Positions 33,188-42,723 of a stretch of DNA of 64,000 bases are shown in pieces. Location: positions 1 through 64,000 of the forward strand of contig DS990606.1 in the NCBI GenBank assembly GCA_000155715.1, given 5' to 3'. This DNA comes from a gamma proteobacterium HTCC5015. Lineage in GTDB: Bacteria; Pseudomonadota; Gammaproteobacteria; HTCC5015. Below the pieces are notes generated by a model. The model was given only the letters and a program-made list of their open reading frames with translations. It did not search any database and was not told where the DNA came from. Position 1 is the stretch's first letter. Each line of letters begins with the position of its first letter. The translations under genes and the position numbers were made by a program.

Positions 33188-34744
33188 TCAATCGCCTCGG
33201 CCATAAGCACCGCCCCCAGGACTTTCAATCGTCAGGCGATCTCCTGGCGCCACAGACAAACTCGCCTTGCCCGCGACCTCCCTATCGTTGAGCCGATTGA
33301 CTCCGCATTTGCCAGCGCCACCACCCGCTGCTCCCGCTGGCGCGGTTCGGCGGCGCTCGGTTAGCAGGGTGACCTCGGCGGGCGCCAAAAACGCCAACTC
33401 GCGAACAATGCCATCGCCGCCGCGATGAGCGCCCTCACCGCCCGATCCATAGCGCTGTGCGTACTGTAAAACGCGTAGCGGATAGTGCTTTTCGAGAACC
33501 TCAATCGGCGTGTTCAGTGTATTGGTCATATGGGTTTGTACCGCATCCAAGCCGCGATAATCGGGCCCCGCTCCCATACCGCCGCCCATGGTTTCGTAGT
33601 AATCCCAGGCGGGATATTGGGCGTCGCCACGGTACCCCATCGCCAGATTATTCATGCCGCCGTGACTCAGCGCGGGCATGCGCTCGGGCAGCGCCTGGGT
33701 TAACGCGCGCATCACCACATCGACAATGCGCGAGCTGGTTTCCACGTTGCCCGCCGCCACCGCAGCGGGGTAGCGAGCGTTGACGACGCTGCCCTCGGGA
33801 GCCTTGAGTTCAATGCGCCGAAAGGCACCGGCGCAGGCGGGCGTTTCCTCGGGCATCAAGCAGCGAAACACATAAAAGACCGCCGCCGCAGCCACGGATA
33901 GCGGACAGTTCAAATTGCCCGCCACCTGCTCCGCCGTGCCCTCAAAATCGACTTCAATAGACGCTTCGCTGACGCGCAGGGTCAACTCAATAGCAATGTC
34001 TTGGCGGCCTTGACCGTCGTCGTCGAGCACATCGCTAGCGCGGTACTCCCCCGCCGGTATGGTCATCAAAGCCGAGTGCGCCAAACGATCGGCGTAGTGG
34101 TTTAAGGCCGTTATCTGACGAGAAAACACCGATGCACTGCCGACGAACTCCACCAATTCGGCCACGCGCTGCACACCGCGCCGATTGGCGCTGCACTGGG
34201 CGTCGAAATCGCCCTCGGACTGCTGGGGATTGCGCAGGGCGCTCAGCAAGCGCTGCCGAACCTCTGTGCACGCCTCGCCCGCGCGCTGCCAGTGTTGAGG
34301 GTGAATCACCACGCCCTCTTCCAACAGCGATTTTGATAGCGGCATAGAACCCGGCGCCTCGGCGCCAATATCGGCGTGGTGAGCGCGATTGGCGACAAAC
34401 CCCACCAAGGCCTGCTCGACAAACACGGGGGCAACCAAAGTGACATCCGGCAAGTGCGTACCGCCCTTGTAGGGGTCGTTCAAAATCACCTGATCGCCCG
34501 CCCGCCAATCGATGGCGGCGACAATGTCCCGCATGGCGTAGGCCATACTGCCGAGATGTACGGGAATGTGCGCGGCCTGAGCGCACAGCTCGCCGTCGGC
34601 ATCAAAAATTGCACAGGAGTAGTCGAGGCGGTCGCGAATATTGGGCGAGAGAGCGGCGCGGCGCAGCTGTGCCCCCATTTCATCGCAGATCGCATCCATG
34701 CGATTGGCAAAGACAATGAGAGCGATAGGATCAAATTCGGACAT
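33188..34744 (-). CDS. hydantoinase B/oxoprolinase-family protein without partner subunit
   Basis: This large protein of about 518 residues matches the hydantoinase B (HyuB) family, the alpha-type subunit of N-methylhydantoinase, oxoprolinase and acetone carboxylase. Diagnostic segments are RRAALSPNIRDRLDYSCAIFD near the N-terminus, NDPYKGGTHLPDVTLV, and SHGGMNNLAMGY followed by YETMGGGMGA. The ATG at 34744 follows the family N-terminus; the longer frame to 34825 has no support. A HyuA ATPase partner normally sits beside it, but none is found in this window. It is either complemented from elsewhere or works alone. The reaction is unknown. Confidence 0.88.
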   Translation of the reverse strand: MSEFDPIALIVFANRMDAICDEMGAQLRRAALSPNIRDRLDYSCAIFDADGELCAQAAHIPVHLGSMAYAMRDIVAAIDWRAGDQVILNDPYKGGTHLPDVTLVAPVFVEQALVGFVANRAHHADIGAEAPGSMPLSKSLLEEGVVIHPQHWQRAGEACTEVRQRLLSALRNPQQSEGDFDAQCSANRRGVQRVAELVEFVGSASVFSRQITALNHYADRLAHSALMTIPAGEYRASDVLDDDGQGRQDIAIELTLRVSEASIEVDFEGTAEQVAGNLNCPLSVAAAAVFYVFRCLMPEETPACAGAFRRIELKAPEGSVVNARYPAAVAAGNVETSSRIVDVVMRALTQALPERMPALSHGGMNNLAMGYRGDAQYPAWDYYETMGGGMGAGPDYRGLDAVQTHMTNTLNTPIEVLEKHYPLRVLQYAQRYGSGGEGAHRGGDGIVRELAFLAPAEVTLLTERRRTAPAGAAGGGAGKCGVNRLNDREVAGKASLSVAPGDRLTIESPGGGAYGRGD

Positions 34745-34858
34745 AGCGGTATGAAAATGCGCGCAAGCTTTATACAATCGGCTCACGATTATAGGTCGCT
34801 GTACACAGGCGACAACCCACATCATTGAATAATCAGCGACGACTGAAGGAGATACTCA

Positions 34859-35440
34859 ATGAGCTTTGAACTTCCCACGCTTCCCTATGAGAAGAACGCT
34901 TTAGAACCCACCATTTCTGCTGAGACCTTGGAATTCCACCACGGCAAGCACCACGCCGCCTATGTCAACAAACTCAATGACATGATCCAAGGCACAGAAT
35001 TTGAGAACCTGAGCCTCGAAGAGATCATTCAAAAATCTTCTGGCGGAATGTTCAACCAAGCCGCTCAAATCTGGAACCACACTTTTTACTTCACGGGCCT
35101 TTCGCCCAACGGCGGTGGCGAGCCCACTGGCGCTTTGGCCGATGCCATCAACGCAGAGTTTGGTTCATTTGACGAGTTCAAAGCCAAATTTAACGCTGCT
35201 GGCGCTGGCAACTTCGGCTCTGGCTGGACTTGGCTGGTGAAAAACGCCGAAGGCAAACTCGAAATCGTCAACACTGACGATGCCGAAACGCCTTTGACCA
35301 ACGGCCAAACGCCCGTCATCACCGTCGATGTGTGGGAGCACGCTTACTACATCGACTATCGCAACGCTCGTCCCAAGTATCTCGAAGAGATCTGGAACAT
35401 CATCGATTGGAGCGTTGCCGCCGAGCGCTTTGGCGCATAA
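34859..35440 (+). CDS. sodB: iron superoxide dismutase
   Basis: SodB converts superoxide to hydrogen peroxide and oxygen in the cytoplasm. The 193 residues match the iron enzyme. Metal ligands are visible in HHGKHHAAYVNKLND, NHTFYFTGL, and DVWEHAYYIDYRNARP. The Gln in AAGAGNFGSGWTWLV and the AQIWNH segment favour Fe over Mn. A strong GAAGGAG precedes the ATG at 34859. A terminator follows the gene at 35525-35552. It diverges from the hydantoinase B-like gene. Confidence 0.97.
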   Translation: MSFELPTLPYEKNALEPTISAETLEFHHGKHHAAYVNKLNDMIQGTEFENLSLEEIIQKSSGGMFNQAAQIWNHTFYFTGLSPNGGGEPTGALADAINAEFGSFDEFKAKFNAAGAGNFGSGWTWLVKNAEGKLEIVNTDDAETPLTNGQTPVITVDVWEHAYYIDYRNARPKYLEEIWNIIDWSVAAERFGA

Positions 35441-35524
35441 GCGGTCGCTAGCAAGCTTGCCAGCGCTGGGGGAAACTGCTAATTTTTCCTCTGGCTAACA
35501 CAGAAAGACGCACCGTCTTTCGAC

Positions 35525-35552
35525 AAGGCAGCCCCTCGCGGGCTGCCTTTTT
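35525..35552 (+). terminator. rho-independent terminator after sodB
   Basis: AAGGCAGCCC and GGGCTGCCTT form a 10-base stem with a CTCGC loop, followed by a T-run. It lies 85 bases past the sodB stop and just before the argD ribosome-binding site. Confidence 0.93.
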
Positions 35553-35583
35553 GTTTTAAACCCACTCACTTTTGGAGAAATCA

Positions 35584-36765
35584 ATGTCGGCCCTGATGCA
35601 GACCTATGCCAGACTCCCCGTTAACTTCACCCACGGTGAAGGCGCTACGCTGTGGGACGAGCAAGGTCGACGCTATATCGATGCGCTCAGCGGTATTGCC
35701 GTGTGCAGCTTAGGCCACGCCCACCCCAACGTGACGCGAGCCATTACCGATCAGGCGGGCAAGTTGCTGCACACCTCCAATTTGTACGGCATTGAATCTC
35801 AAGAGCAGCTCGGCCAGACGCTGTGCGAGTTGTCGGGCCTCGATACGGCGTTCTTTTGTAACTCGGGTGCCGAGGCCAATGAGGCCGCGATTAAAATCGC
35901 GCGCCGCCACGGGCACGCCAAGGGCCTAGCCTCACCCAAAATTGTCGTATTCGACGGCGCCTTTCACGGCAGAACGCTAGCCACGCTCACCGCTACCGCC
36001 AACCCTAAGGCCAAAGAGGGCTTCGGCCCCCTCGTCGAAGGGTTTATTCGCGTGCCCTATGGCGACGCCCAAGCAGTGGCTGAGCTCGCCGAACAGCACA
36101 GCGATATCGCCGCGGTTTTTGTCGAGCCCGTACAGGGCGAAGGCGGCGTGCGCGTGCCCCCCAAAGGTTATCTCAGCGACCTGCGCAAACTCTGTAATCA
36201 ACACGACTGGCTGCTGATGCTGGATGAAATCCAAACGGGCATTGGCCGCACGGGCGAGTGGTTTGCCTTTCAACACGAAGACATCGCGCCCGATGTCATG
36301 AGCTTGGCCAAAGCGCTCGGCAATGGCGTCCCCGTCGGCGCTTGTCTGGCCGGTTCAAAAGCCGCTCAGCTATTGCAAGCGGGCAGCCACGGCACCACGT
36401 TCGGTGGCAACCCGCTGGCTTGCCGCGCGGCACTGGCGGTGATTGAGAGCATCCAAGAAGATCAATTGCTCGGCAAAGTTCAGCAGCAATCGCAATACAT
36501 GCTGCAACACTTCCAGCACGCCTTGGAACAGCAGTCGGGCGTGGTCGATATTCGCGCCTGTGGCTTGATGATTGGCATTGAACTGGCACACCCATGCGCC
36601 GAACTGGTGGCTCAAGCACTGCATGAACACCAGCTTCTCATCAATGTCACGGCGGGCAATACCATTCGTCTGCTACCGCCTTTTGTCATGACGCAAGAGC
36701 AAATCGACTTCACCGTCGATGCGGTCATCTCTCTCACTCAACAATTTTTAAAAGCGGCCGCCTAG
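35584..36765 (+). CDS. argD: acetylornithine/succinyl-DAP aminotransferase
   Basis: ArgD is a PLP-dependent class III aminotransferase that makes acetylornithine for arginine and usually also acts in lysine synthesis. The 393 residues include FCNSGAEANEAAIKIARR, LLMLDEIQTGIGRTG with the cofactor-binding Asp, and the Schiff-base Lys in SLAKALGNGVPVGACL. The ATG at 35584 has GGAG upstream; an in-frame TTG at 35572 overlaps that site. argF follows 23 bases after its stop, so the two form an operon. No ARG box was recognised before it. Confidence 0.95.
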   Translation: MSALMQTYARLPVNFTHGEGATLWDEQGRRYIDALSGIAVCSLGHAHPNVTRAITDQAGKLLHTSNLYGIESQEQLGQTLCELSGLDTAFFCNSGAEANEAAIKIARRHGHAKGLASPKIVVFDGAFHGRTLATLTATANPKAKEGFGPLVEGFIRVPYGDAQAVAELAEQHSDIAAVFVEPVQGEGGVRVPPKGYLSDLRKLCNQHDWLLMLDEIQTGIGRTGEWFAFQHEDIAPDVMSLAKALGNGVPVGACLAGSKAAQLLQAGSHGTTFGGNPLACRAALAVIESIQEDQLLGKVQQQSQYMLQHFQHALEQQSGVVDIRACGLMIGIELAHPCAELVAQALHEHQLLINVTAGNTIRLLPPFVMTQEQIDFTVDAVISLTQQFLKAAA

Positions 36766-36788
36766 GCCGCGATACTTGAATCTATACT

Positions 36789-37697
36789 ATGTCTGCTCGT
36801 CACTTTTTGACCCTACTCGATTTTTCCTCCAGCGAATTGGAGCAGCTGATCGCTCGCGCCAGTGAGCTGCGTCAAATGCAACATCGTGGAGAAATCTACG
36901 AGCCGCTGAAAAACCAAGTGCTGGCTATGGTGTTTGAAAAATCATCCACCCGAACCCGCATTTCTTTTGAAGCGGGCATGGCTCAGTTTGGCGGCCACGC
37001 CATCTTTTTATCGCCACAGGGCACACAAATCGGTCGCGGCGAACCCATTGAAGACACGGCCCGAGTCATGTCTCGCATGGTCGACGGCATCATGGTGCGC
37101 ACCTTTGAGCACAGCAAGTTAGAGACCTTTGCTGCGCACTCACAAGTGCCCGTCATCAACGCCTTAACCGATGACTACCACCCCTGCCAACTGCTCGCGG
37201 ATGTGCAGGCCTTTAGCGAGGCGCGCGGCAGCATTCAAGGCGCCACCGTCACGTGGATAGGCGATGGCAACAATATGTGTCACTCCTATATCAATGCCGC
37301 CCGCCAGTTTGGCTTTCAACTCAACATCGCCTGCCCCGAAGGTTATGAGCCCAAAGCTGACATTCTCGAAGCGGCGGGCGACGCCGCCCGCATCGTGCGC
37401 GACCCCGTCGAAGCAGCCCGCGACGCTCAGCTCGTCACCACCGATGTCTGGGCCAGCATGGGCCAAGAGGAAGAGCAAAAGCTGCGCGAACAAGCCTTCG
37501 CCCGCTACCAAGTGGATGACCGCGTGATGCAAGCCGCCGACAACGACGCACTGTTCATGCACTGCCTACCCGCCCATCGCGGCGAAGAGGTCAGCGCCAG
37601 TGTCATCGATGGCCCGCAGAGCATCGTCTGGGATCAAGCGGAGAACCGCCTACACGCACAAAAAGCCCTACTCGAAACCTTAATGGCCCCGCGCTAG
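36789..37697 (+). CDS. argF: ornithine carbamoyltransferase
   Basis: ArgF transfers the carbamoyl group of carbamoyl phosphate to ornithine to give citrulline. The 302 residues have the carbamoyl-phosphate loop [25 protein letters not shown], the ornithine-binding WASMGQEEE and the active-site [11 protein letters not shown]. All key residues are intact. It follows argD closely on the same strand. argA of the same pathway lies at 9386. Cytoplasmic trimer in the family. Confidence 0.96.
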   Translation: MSARHFLTLLDFSSSELEQLIARASELRQMQHRGEIYEPLKNQVLAMVFEKSSTRTRISFEAGMAQFGGHAIFLSPQGTQIGRGEPIEDTARVMSRMVDGIMVRTFEHSKLETFAAHSQVPVINALTDDYHPCQLLADVQAFSEARGSIQGATVTWIGDGNNMCHSYINAARQFGFQLNIACPEGYEPKADILEAAGDAARIVRDPVEAARDAQLVTTDVWASMGQEEEQKLREQAFARYQVDDRVMQAADNDALFMHCLPAHRGEEVSASVIDGPQSIVWDQAENRLHAQKALLETLMAPR

Positions 37698-37741
37698 CCA
37701 CTTCGTGCTACATTGCCGTAGCACACTCGGGGGAATCATTT

Positions 37742-38617
37742 GTGGAAAACAATATTGCCATCAGCATTGGCTTGCCGTTGTCTCTATTTATTATCATGAC
37801 CGGCATCGGCATGACGCTCGCACCTAGAGACTTTCATCGCATTGCTTTTAATCCGCGCCCTGTGGTGCTGGGCACCCTACTGCAGATTGTACTGATGCCA
37901 CTGGCCGCCTACGCCATTAGTGCTCTGCTGGATCTCCCACCCGAACTCGCAGTCGGCCTAGTCATCATCGCCGCCTGTCCTGGCGGTACAACCTCTAATT
38001 TATTTGTCATGCTCGGCAAGGGCAGTGTGGCGCTATCGATTGTGCTTACCGTTCTGGCCAGCTTGATCACGGTAGCAACTCTACCGCTGTTCACCAGCCA
38101 TGCCTTAGGCTATTACACAGGCAGTGAGCAAACCGTATCGCTGCCCTTAGCCCGCACCATCATTATGCTGCTCGCCGTCGTTCTCGTGCCTGTCTCACTG
38201 GGTATGCTTTTGAAAAGCAAAGCGCCTCAGTTCTCTGAAAAGGCCGAGCGCTATGTCGGCTTGTTTGGTGCCATCGTGCTCGCCGCCTTGGTCGTGGCCA
38301 TCATTGCGCGAATTGGGGGTGAACAGTTATTAGAATTGCTCAGCAGTGCCGGCCCCGCCGCCGCCCTTCTCAATATAGCCGGTATTGTTCTCGGTTTGGG
38401 GACGGCCTATCTATTAAAGCTGCGCTCCGAAGATGCTTTGGCTGTGGCCATCGAGCTCGGCATTAAAAATGGCACATTGGGCTTAATGGTTACATTAACC
38501 TTGCTTGAATCCGACACGATGTCGGTGCCCTCTGCTGTCTACGGCGTGCTGATGTTTTTCTTCGGTTTTTTGTTGGTCATGCTGGGGCGGGTTATTTGCA
38601 CCAAGCAGACGAGTTAA
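37742..38617 (+). CDS. BASS-family (bile acid:sodium symporter) transporter
   Basis: This 291-residue inner-membrane protein has about nine or ten helices of the BASS superfamily. Family segments are ALIIAACPGGTTSN-like VIIAACPGGTTSNLF, which forms one broken helix at the sodium sites, and AVAIELGIKNGTLGLMV, which forms the second. Relatives import bile acids, pantoate or other organic anions with sodium. The start is GTG at 37742. The substrate is not predictable. It follows argF by 44 bases, but nothing else links it to arginine. A stem-loop lies downstream at 38661-38690. Confidence 0.88.
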   Translation: MENNIAISIGLPLSLFIIMTGIGMTLAPRDFHRIAFNPRPVVLGTLLQIVLMPLAAYAISALLDLPPELAVGLVIIAACPGGTTSNLFVMLGKGSVALSIVLTVLASLITVATLPLFTSHALGYYTGSEQTVSLPLARTIIMLLAVVLVPVSLGMLLKSKAPQFSEKAERYVGLFGAIVLAALVVAIIARIGGEQLLELLSSAGPAAALLNIAGIVLGLGTAYLLKLRSEDALAVAIELGIKNGTLGLMVTLTLLESDTMSVPSAVYGVLMFFFGFLLVMLGRVICTKQTS

Positions 38618-38660
38618 GAGCCTCGCTTAGAAACCCTTAATCAAGTTCAGGGTAAAAGAA

Positions 38661-38690
38661 GACAAAGCGGTACAAGAGCACCGCTTTGTC
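38661..38690. terminator. stem-loop without T-run between convergent genes
   Basis: GACAAAGCGGT and ACCGCTTTGTC form an 11-base perfect stem with an eight-base loop. No T-run follows in either direction, so it may be a weak terminator or an mRNA-stabilising hairpin between the BASS and FecR genes. Confidence 0.55.
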
Positions 38691-38713
38691 AGAAAATGAG
38701 CTCTCCTATTGGC

Positions 38714-39655
38714 TTAGCGCACCCAAGGTGAACCGATGGCATCGTCTTGGGGCAAGCGCTGCGCTAAGGCACGAGCATCGCCGTAAGAATCAAGTTGCGT
38801 CACAACAACGCGATGCCACGTTTGACCATTCACTGTGGCGCTTTCCACATCAGCTGCCAAGCCTTCCGTAGCTAGACGGTTCACCAACGCATTGGCGCCC
38901 CGCTGCTGGGTGTACGACGCCAGCTGCAGTCGCTGACTGCCGTCTAAGCTGATCACACCCGTGCCAAAATCCAATTCGGTTTCTGGCGCCAGCGCCTGCA
39001 CGGCAGCCATATCGACGGTACTTTTCTGGTTGTTCTGCGCCTTATAAATTTCCAGCGGTTTGTTCATATTGGTGGGCGCCGAACCATCGGCTGGTGTGAC
39101 ATTAATATCGCCTTCCAACAAAACCACAAACTGGTCGTCCGAACCGACTTGTCCCCACAAATCCGTACCGCGGATACCGATGGTCGCTACACTACCCAAT
39201 CCGATATCCACTTGACGCTCCCAAACCGTTTCAAGCTTTGCGGAGGTATAGCGAAAGGCCCCTTCCACCACATTAAAAGCGCCGCGCAAAAATTGTACGG
39301 GACGAGACTGAGCTTGTGCGCTGGCCGGTTCGGGGGTGGATGCAGCTGGAGCAGCGGCAGGCTTTTGCTCAACGGCGCCGCGCTCAAGAGATAAGCTTGC
39401 ATTCTCGCCCAGCTTGACGCGGGCACCGTCGGCCATGGTAAGCCACACTTTACCCCCAGCACCCGTGCGAACATTGTCGCCAATACGGACCGCATCTCCC
39501 GGGCGCAGAGGCTCAGTTTGGCCTTGGCTGTCTAGCCACGCAGGATATTGAAACGCCTCAACCGACATGACATCGGCGGCATGGGACACACTGCTGGCAA
39601 ACGCTGCACTCAGCAATAATAAAAGGGTGAAAACTCGATTTAATAAAAAGGTCAT
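38714..39655 (-). CDS. FecR-domain secreted protein with C-terminal SPOR domain
   Basis: This periplasmic protein of about 313 residues has a signal peptide (NRVFTLLLLLSAAFA, cleavage after SHA). A FecR-type domain follows (LRPGDAVRIGDNVRTG and VWLTMADGARVKLGENA), interrupted by an Ala/Pro-rich stretch, then VATIGIRGTDLWG and a C-terminal SPOR-like domain (QLASYTQQRGANALVNRL to the end) that in other proteins binds denuded peptidoglycan. The ATG at 39655 has GAGGAG upstream. No sigma factor or TonB receptor is adjacent, so this is not a classical iron-signalling FecR. The combination points to a cell-wall-associated role. Confidence 0.85.
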   Translation of the reverse strand: MTFLLNRVFTLLLLLSAAFASSVSHAADVMSVEAFQYPAWLDSQGQTEPLRPGDAVRIGDNVRTGAGGKVWLTMADGARVKLGENASLSLERGAVEQKPAAAPAASTPEPASAQAQSRPVQFLRGAFNVVEGAFRYTSAKLETVWERQVDIGLGSVATIGIRGTDLWGQVGSDDQFVVLLEGDINVTPADGSAPTNMNKPLEIYKAQNNQKSTVDMAAVQALAPETELDFGTGVISLDGSQRLQLASYTQQRGANALVNRLATEGLAADVESATVNGQTWHRVVVTQLDSYGDARALAQRLPQDDAIGSPWVR

Positions 39656-39799
39656 TACAGAAAGCTCCTCGGCTTCGACTTTATGAAAACCGTCTTGGTT
39701 GGCATAAAGCATTAAAAGCAGAACCTCCCTGTTCAATGAAATTTGCCCTTTACACTCTACACAAACCGCGTGAAGTCTCAGTGAGGATCAAGCAGAAAG

Positions 39800-40510
39800 T
39801 TAGAGCAGCTCTTTTTTAACGGTCTCAATACTGGTGTGGCGTATGTCCTTACCTTTGACCATAAAAATCACATACTCACAAATATTGCTGGCGTGATCGC
39901 CTATGCGCTCTAGCGCTCGCGCACACCACATGACTTGGAGTACAGATTTAATCGAGCGCGGGTCTTCCATCATGTGCGTAATCAACTGACGCATGACCGA
40001 CTCGAACTCTTTGTTAATGTTTTTATCGTCTTCAGCGACTTTAATAGCGGCCTCGACATCCATGCGAGCAAAGGCATCTAGGGCCGCGTGCAGCATCTTG
40101 CAAACATGCTCACCGAGATGGCGTAGCTCACTAAAAAAGTCCGCACTGCGAGCAAAGGTGACGAGATCAACCGCAAAGCGACCGATTTTTTCCGCTTCGT
40201 CCCCTACGCGCTCTAGATCGGTACTGGTTTTAATCATGGTGACGACAAAGCGCAGGTCGCTGGCCGCTGGCTGACGCAGAGCAATAATGCGGTTGCACTC
40301 TTCATCAATTTCCACTTCGAGCGCATTGACTTTGTAATCCGAGGTCGCCACTTTTTCGCCCAGCGCGCCATCGCAGTTTATCAAGGCGTCGATGGCATCT
40401 TTAACTTGCCCTTCGACTAAGCCGCCCATGTTGAGTACACGATTTTGAATCGCATCCAAGTCGTGCTCGTACTGCGCGGAAGTGTGTTCACCCAAATTTA
40501 AGCTATCCAT
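39800..40510 (-). CDS. phoU: phosphate signalling protein
   Basis: PhoU couples the Pst transporter to PhoR and keeps the phosphate regulon off when phosphate is plentiful. The 236 residues form two three-helix PhoU repeats: NLGEHTSAQYEHDLDAI leads the first, with EVEIDEECNRIIALRQPAASDLRFV-type metal-binding residues (EIDEEC and LRQPAASDLR), and EDPRSIKSVLQVMW with ERIGDHASNI ends the second. It follows pstB by 14 bases and is the last gene of the pst operon. Confidence 0.95.
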   Translation of the reverse strand: MDSLNLGEHTSAQYEHDLDAIQNRVLNMGGLVEGQVKDAIDALINCDGALGEKVATSDYKVNALEVEIDEECNRIIALRQPAASDLRFVVTMIKTSTDLERVGDEAEKIGRFAVDLVTFARSADFFSELRHLGEHVCKMLHAALDAFARMDVEAAIKVAEDDKNINKEFESVMRQLITHMMEDPRSIKSVLQVMWCARALERIGDHASNICEYVIFMVKGKDIRHTSIETVKKELL

Positions 40511-40524
40511 CAGCTCGTCCTCTC

Positions 40525-41403
40525 TTAGCCAAAGCGGCCCGTAATGTAGTCTTCCGTCAGCTTGTGCTGCGGGTTGGTAAAGATCGCCGAGGTTTCACCC
40601 ACTTCGATCAATTTACCTAAATGGAAATACGCTGTGCGCTGAGAGACTCGGGCCGCTTGTTGCATGGAGTGCGTAACAATCGCAATCGTAAAGTTCTCGC
40701 TCAACTCACCGATTAACTCTTCAATTTTTGCTGTGGCAATAGGGTCGAGCGCCGAACAGGGCTCGTCCATTAGAATAACCTCCGGCGAGACGGCAATCGC
40801 GCGAGCAATACACAAACGCTGTTGCTGGCCGCCCGACAAACCCGTTCCCGGAGTGTCTAAGCGATCCTTAACCTCGTCCCACAAACCCGATTTGGTCAAA
40901 CTGTTTTCCACAATATCGTCCAACTCGGCCTTGTTACTGGCCAAACCGTGAATGCGCGGGCCGTAGGCGACATTGTCGTAGATCGATTTAGGAAAGGGGT
41001 TGGGCTTTTGAAAAACCATGCCGACGCGAGCGCGCAAGGCGACAACATCGAGATTGCTATCGTAGATATCTTGATCGTCGAGTTGAATTTTTCCATTCAC
41101 TCGGCAGATATCGATGGTGTCGTTCATGCGATTCAAACAACGCAAAAAGGTCGACTTGCCGCAACCCGAAGGGCCGATCATCGCCATCACTTCATTGGGC
41201 GCAATATCGAGACTGATGCCTTTAATGGCGTGAGTGTCCCCATAGTGCACATGTACATCGCGCATCGACATCTTGGCGTTGTCGAGCATCGCCTCGCCCA
41301 CTGTCACATGGCTATCGTCTACACCTTCTGTCACTTTGACTCTATCCTCTTGGTACGCTGGTGCTGTTTGGTCCAGCGTGGCAGTTTGGCTTGCACTATT
41401 CAT
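40525..41403 (-). CDS. pstB: phosphate ABC transporter ATPase
   Basis: PstB powers high-affinity phosphate uptake. The 292 residues have Walker [17 protein letters not shown], the PstB-specific [20 protein letters not shown], the ABC signature [16 protein letters not shown], Walker [14 protein letters not shown] and a switch His in ATVTH-like [10 protein letters not shown]. About 45 N-terminal residues precede the ABC domain, slightly more than in E. coli. It lies between pstA and phoU on the same strand with short gaps. Confidence 0.96.
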   Translation of the reverse strand: MNSASQTATLDQTAPAYQEDRVKVTEGVDDSHVTVGEAMLDNAKMSMRDVHVHYGDTHAIKGISLDIAPNEVMAMIGPSGCGKSTFLRCLNRMNDTIDICRVNGKIQLDDQDIYDSNLDVVALRARVGMVFQKPNPFPKSIYDNVAYGPRIHGLASNKAELDDIVENSLTKSGLWDEVKDRLDTPGTGLSGGQQQRLCIARAIAVSPEVILMDEPCSALDPIATAKIEELIGELSENFTIAIVTHSMQQAARVSQRTAYFHLGKLIEVGETSAIFTNPQHKLTEDYITGRFG

Positions 41404-41442
41404 CGTTACTGTCTCTCGAACATTATCGGGTTTTAGCGAGGC

Positions 41443-42723
41443 TTACCAGCGGCGCTCAAAACGCTTGCGCAAATAAACCGCAAAAGCATTCATCGCGATC
41501 AAAAAGGCTAGCAGTACCATAATGGCGGCCGAGGTGCGCTCGACAAAGCCGCGCTCGGGCAAATCGGCCCACTGGAAAATTTGCACGGGCAATACGGTGG
41601 CGGGGTCGGTGATACCTTGGGGCACTTCGGCCACAAACGCCACCATGCCAATCATCAATAGCGGCGCGGACTCGCCCAGCGCCTGAGCCATACCGATGAT
41701 CGTTCCCGTCAACATCCCCGGCATGGCCAGCGGTAGCACATGGTGAAAAATCGTTTGCATGCGCGAAGCCCCCATACCCAGCGCCGCCTCGCGAATCGAG
41801 GGCGGTACCGCTTTAAGCGCCGCGCGAGAAGAAATAATAATCGTTGGCAATGTCATCAAGGTGAGAACCAAGCCACCGACTAGAGGCGCCGATCGCGGCA
41901 AGCCCATAAAATTCAAAAACACGGCCAAGCCCAGTAGACCAAACACAATCGAGGGAACAGCAGCTAGGTTGTTGATATTAACCTCGATTAAATCCGTCCA
42001 GCGATTTTGTGGCGCGAACTCCTCTAGGTACACCGCGGCGGCCACTCCCACGGGGAACGACAGTACCAAGGTCACTATCAGGGTAAAGAACGACCCTTTA
42101 ATCGCCCCCCAGACGCCCGCCTGCTCGGGTTCAGCACTCGCACTGTGGGTAAAGAATACGGTGTTGAAGCGCTTCTCGACTTCGCCGTTCTCCACCAAAC
42201 TATCAATCCAAACGAGGTGCTGATCTTTAACGCGACGATCCGCTTCGGGCAATGTGCGATCAATGTGCCCTTTCAGCACACTGTCGAGATCGTCGTCGGC
42301 CAAGACCCACAGTGTGGCCGTCGTGCCCAGCAGTTCCTCATTGTTATCGAGGCTGTCGCGCACGGAAAACTTGGCGCCTGAACTCACGAGTTTGTAAAGC
42401 TCGCGCTTTTCAGAGCGACTGGTCACCTCGGGGAAGCGCTCTCGAAGCGCCGCCTTAATCAATCCATCGTAATTCGCATAGAGCCAGTCGCTCTCTGTGG
42501 GGTTGTCATACAAACCCAAAATATCGGCGTCGTAGGTGACGTCGAGTTGGATATACGTTTGCTGAAATGCCGTGTAGCCCTTGGAAATAATGCTGGTAAA
42601 CAGCACGACCAAAAAGGCAAACCCGACAAAGACAGACAATAATCCGTAAAAGCGAAAACGCTTTTCTCGGGCATAGCGACGCGCCAAATGCGCTTCAACT
42701 TTTGACATACTCTGCTTAGTCAT
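41443..42723 (-). CDS. pstA: phosphate ABC transporter permease PstA, long form
   Basis: PstA is one of the two membrane subunits of the phosphate importer. The protein has about 426 residues, far longer than the roughly 300 of E. coli, because a periplasmic region of about 140 residues is inserted after the first helix (VGFAFLVVLFTSIIS). The BPD-type permease core follows, with the coupling segment REAALGMGASRMQTIFHHVLP. Long PstA forms are known in marine gammaproteobacteria and alphaproteobacteria. The ATG at 42723 overlaps the pstC stop by 8 bases, so the two permeases are coupled. Confidence 0.95.
   Translation of the reverse strand: MTKQSMSKVEAHLARRYAREKRFRFYGLLSVFVGFAFLVVLFTSIISKGYTAFQQTYIQLDVTYDADILGLYDNPTESDWLYANYDGLIKAALRERFPEVTSRSEKRELYKLVSSGAKFSVRDSLDNNEELLGTTATLWVLADDDLDSVLKGHIDRTLPEADRRVKDQHLVWIDSLVENGEVEKRFNTVFFTHSASAEPEQAGVWGAIKGSFFTLIVTLVLSFPVGVAAAVYLEEFAPQNRWTDLIEVNINNLAAVPSIVFGLLGLAVFLNFMGLPRSAPLVGGLVLTLMTLPTIIISSRAALKAVPPSIREAALGMGASRMQTIFHHVLPLAMPGMLTGTIIGMAQALGESAPLLMIGMVAFVAEVPQGITDPATVLPVQIFQWADLPERGFVERTSAAIMVLLAFLIAMNAFAVYLRKRFERRW

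Noticed and set aside
37742-38617. Arginine or ornithine exporter because of its place after argF
   Set aside because: The sequence is of the BASS type and gives no support for amino-acid transport; position alone is not enough.
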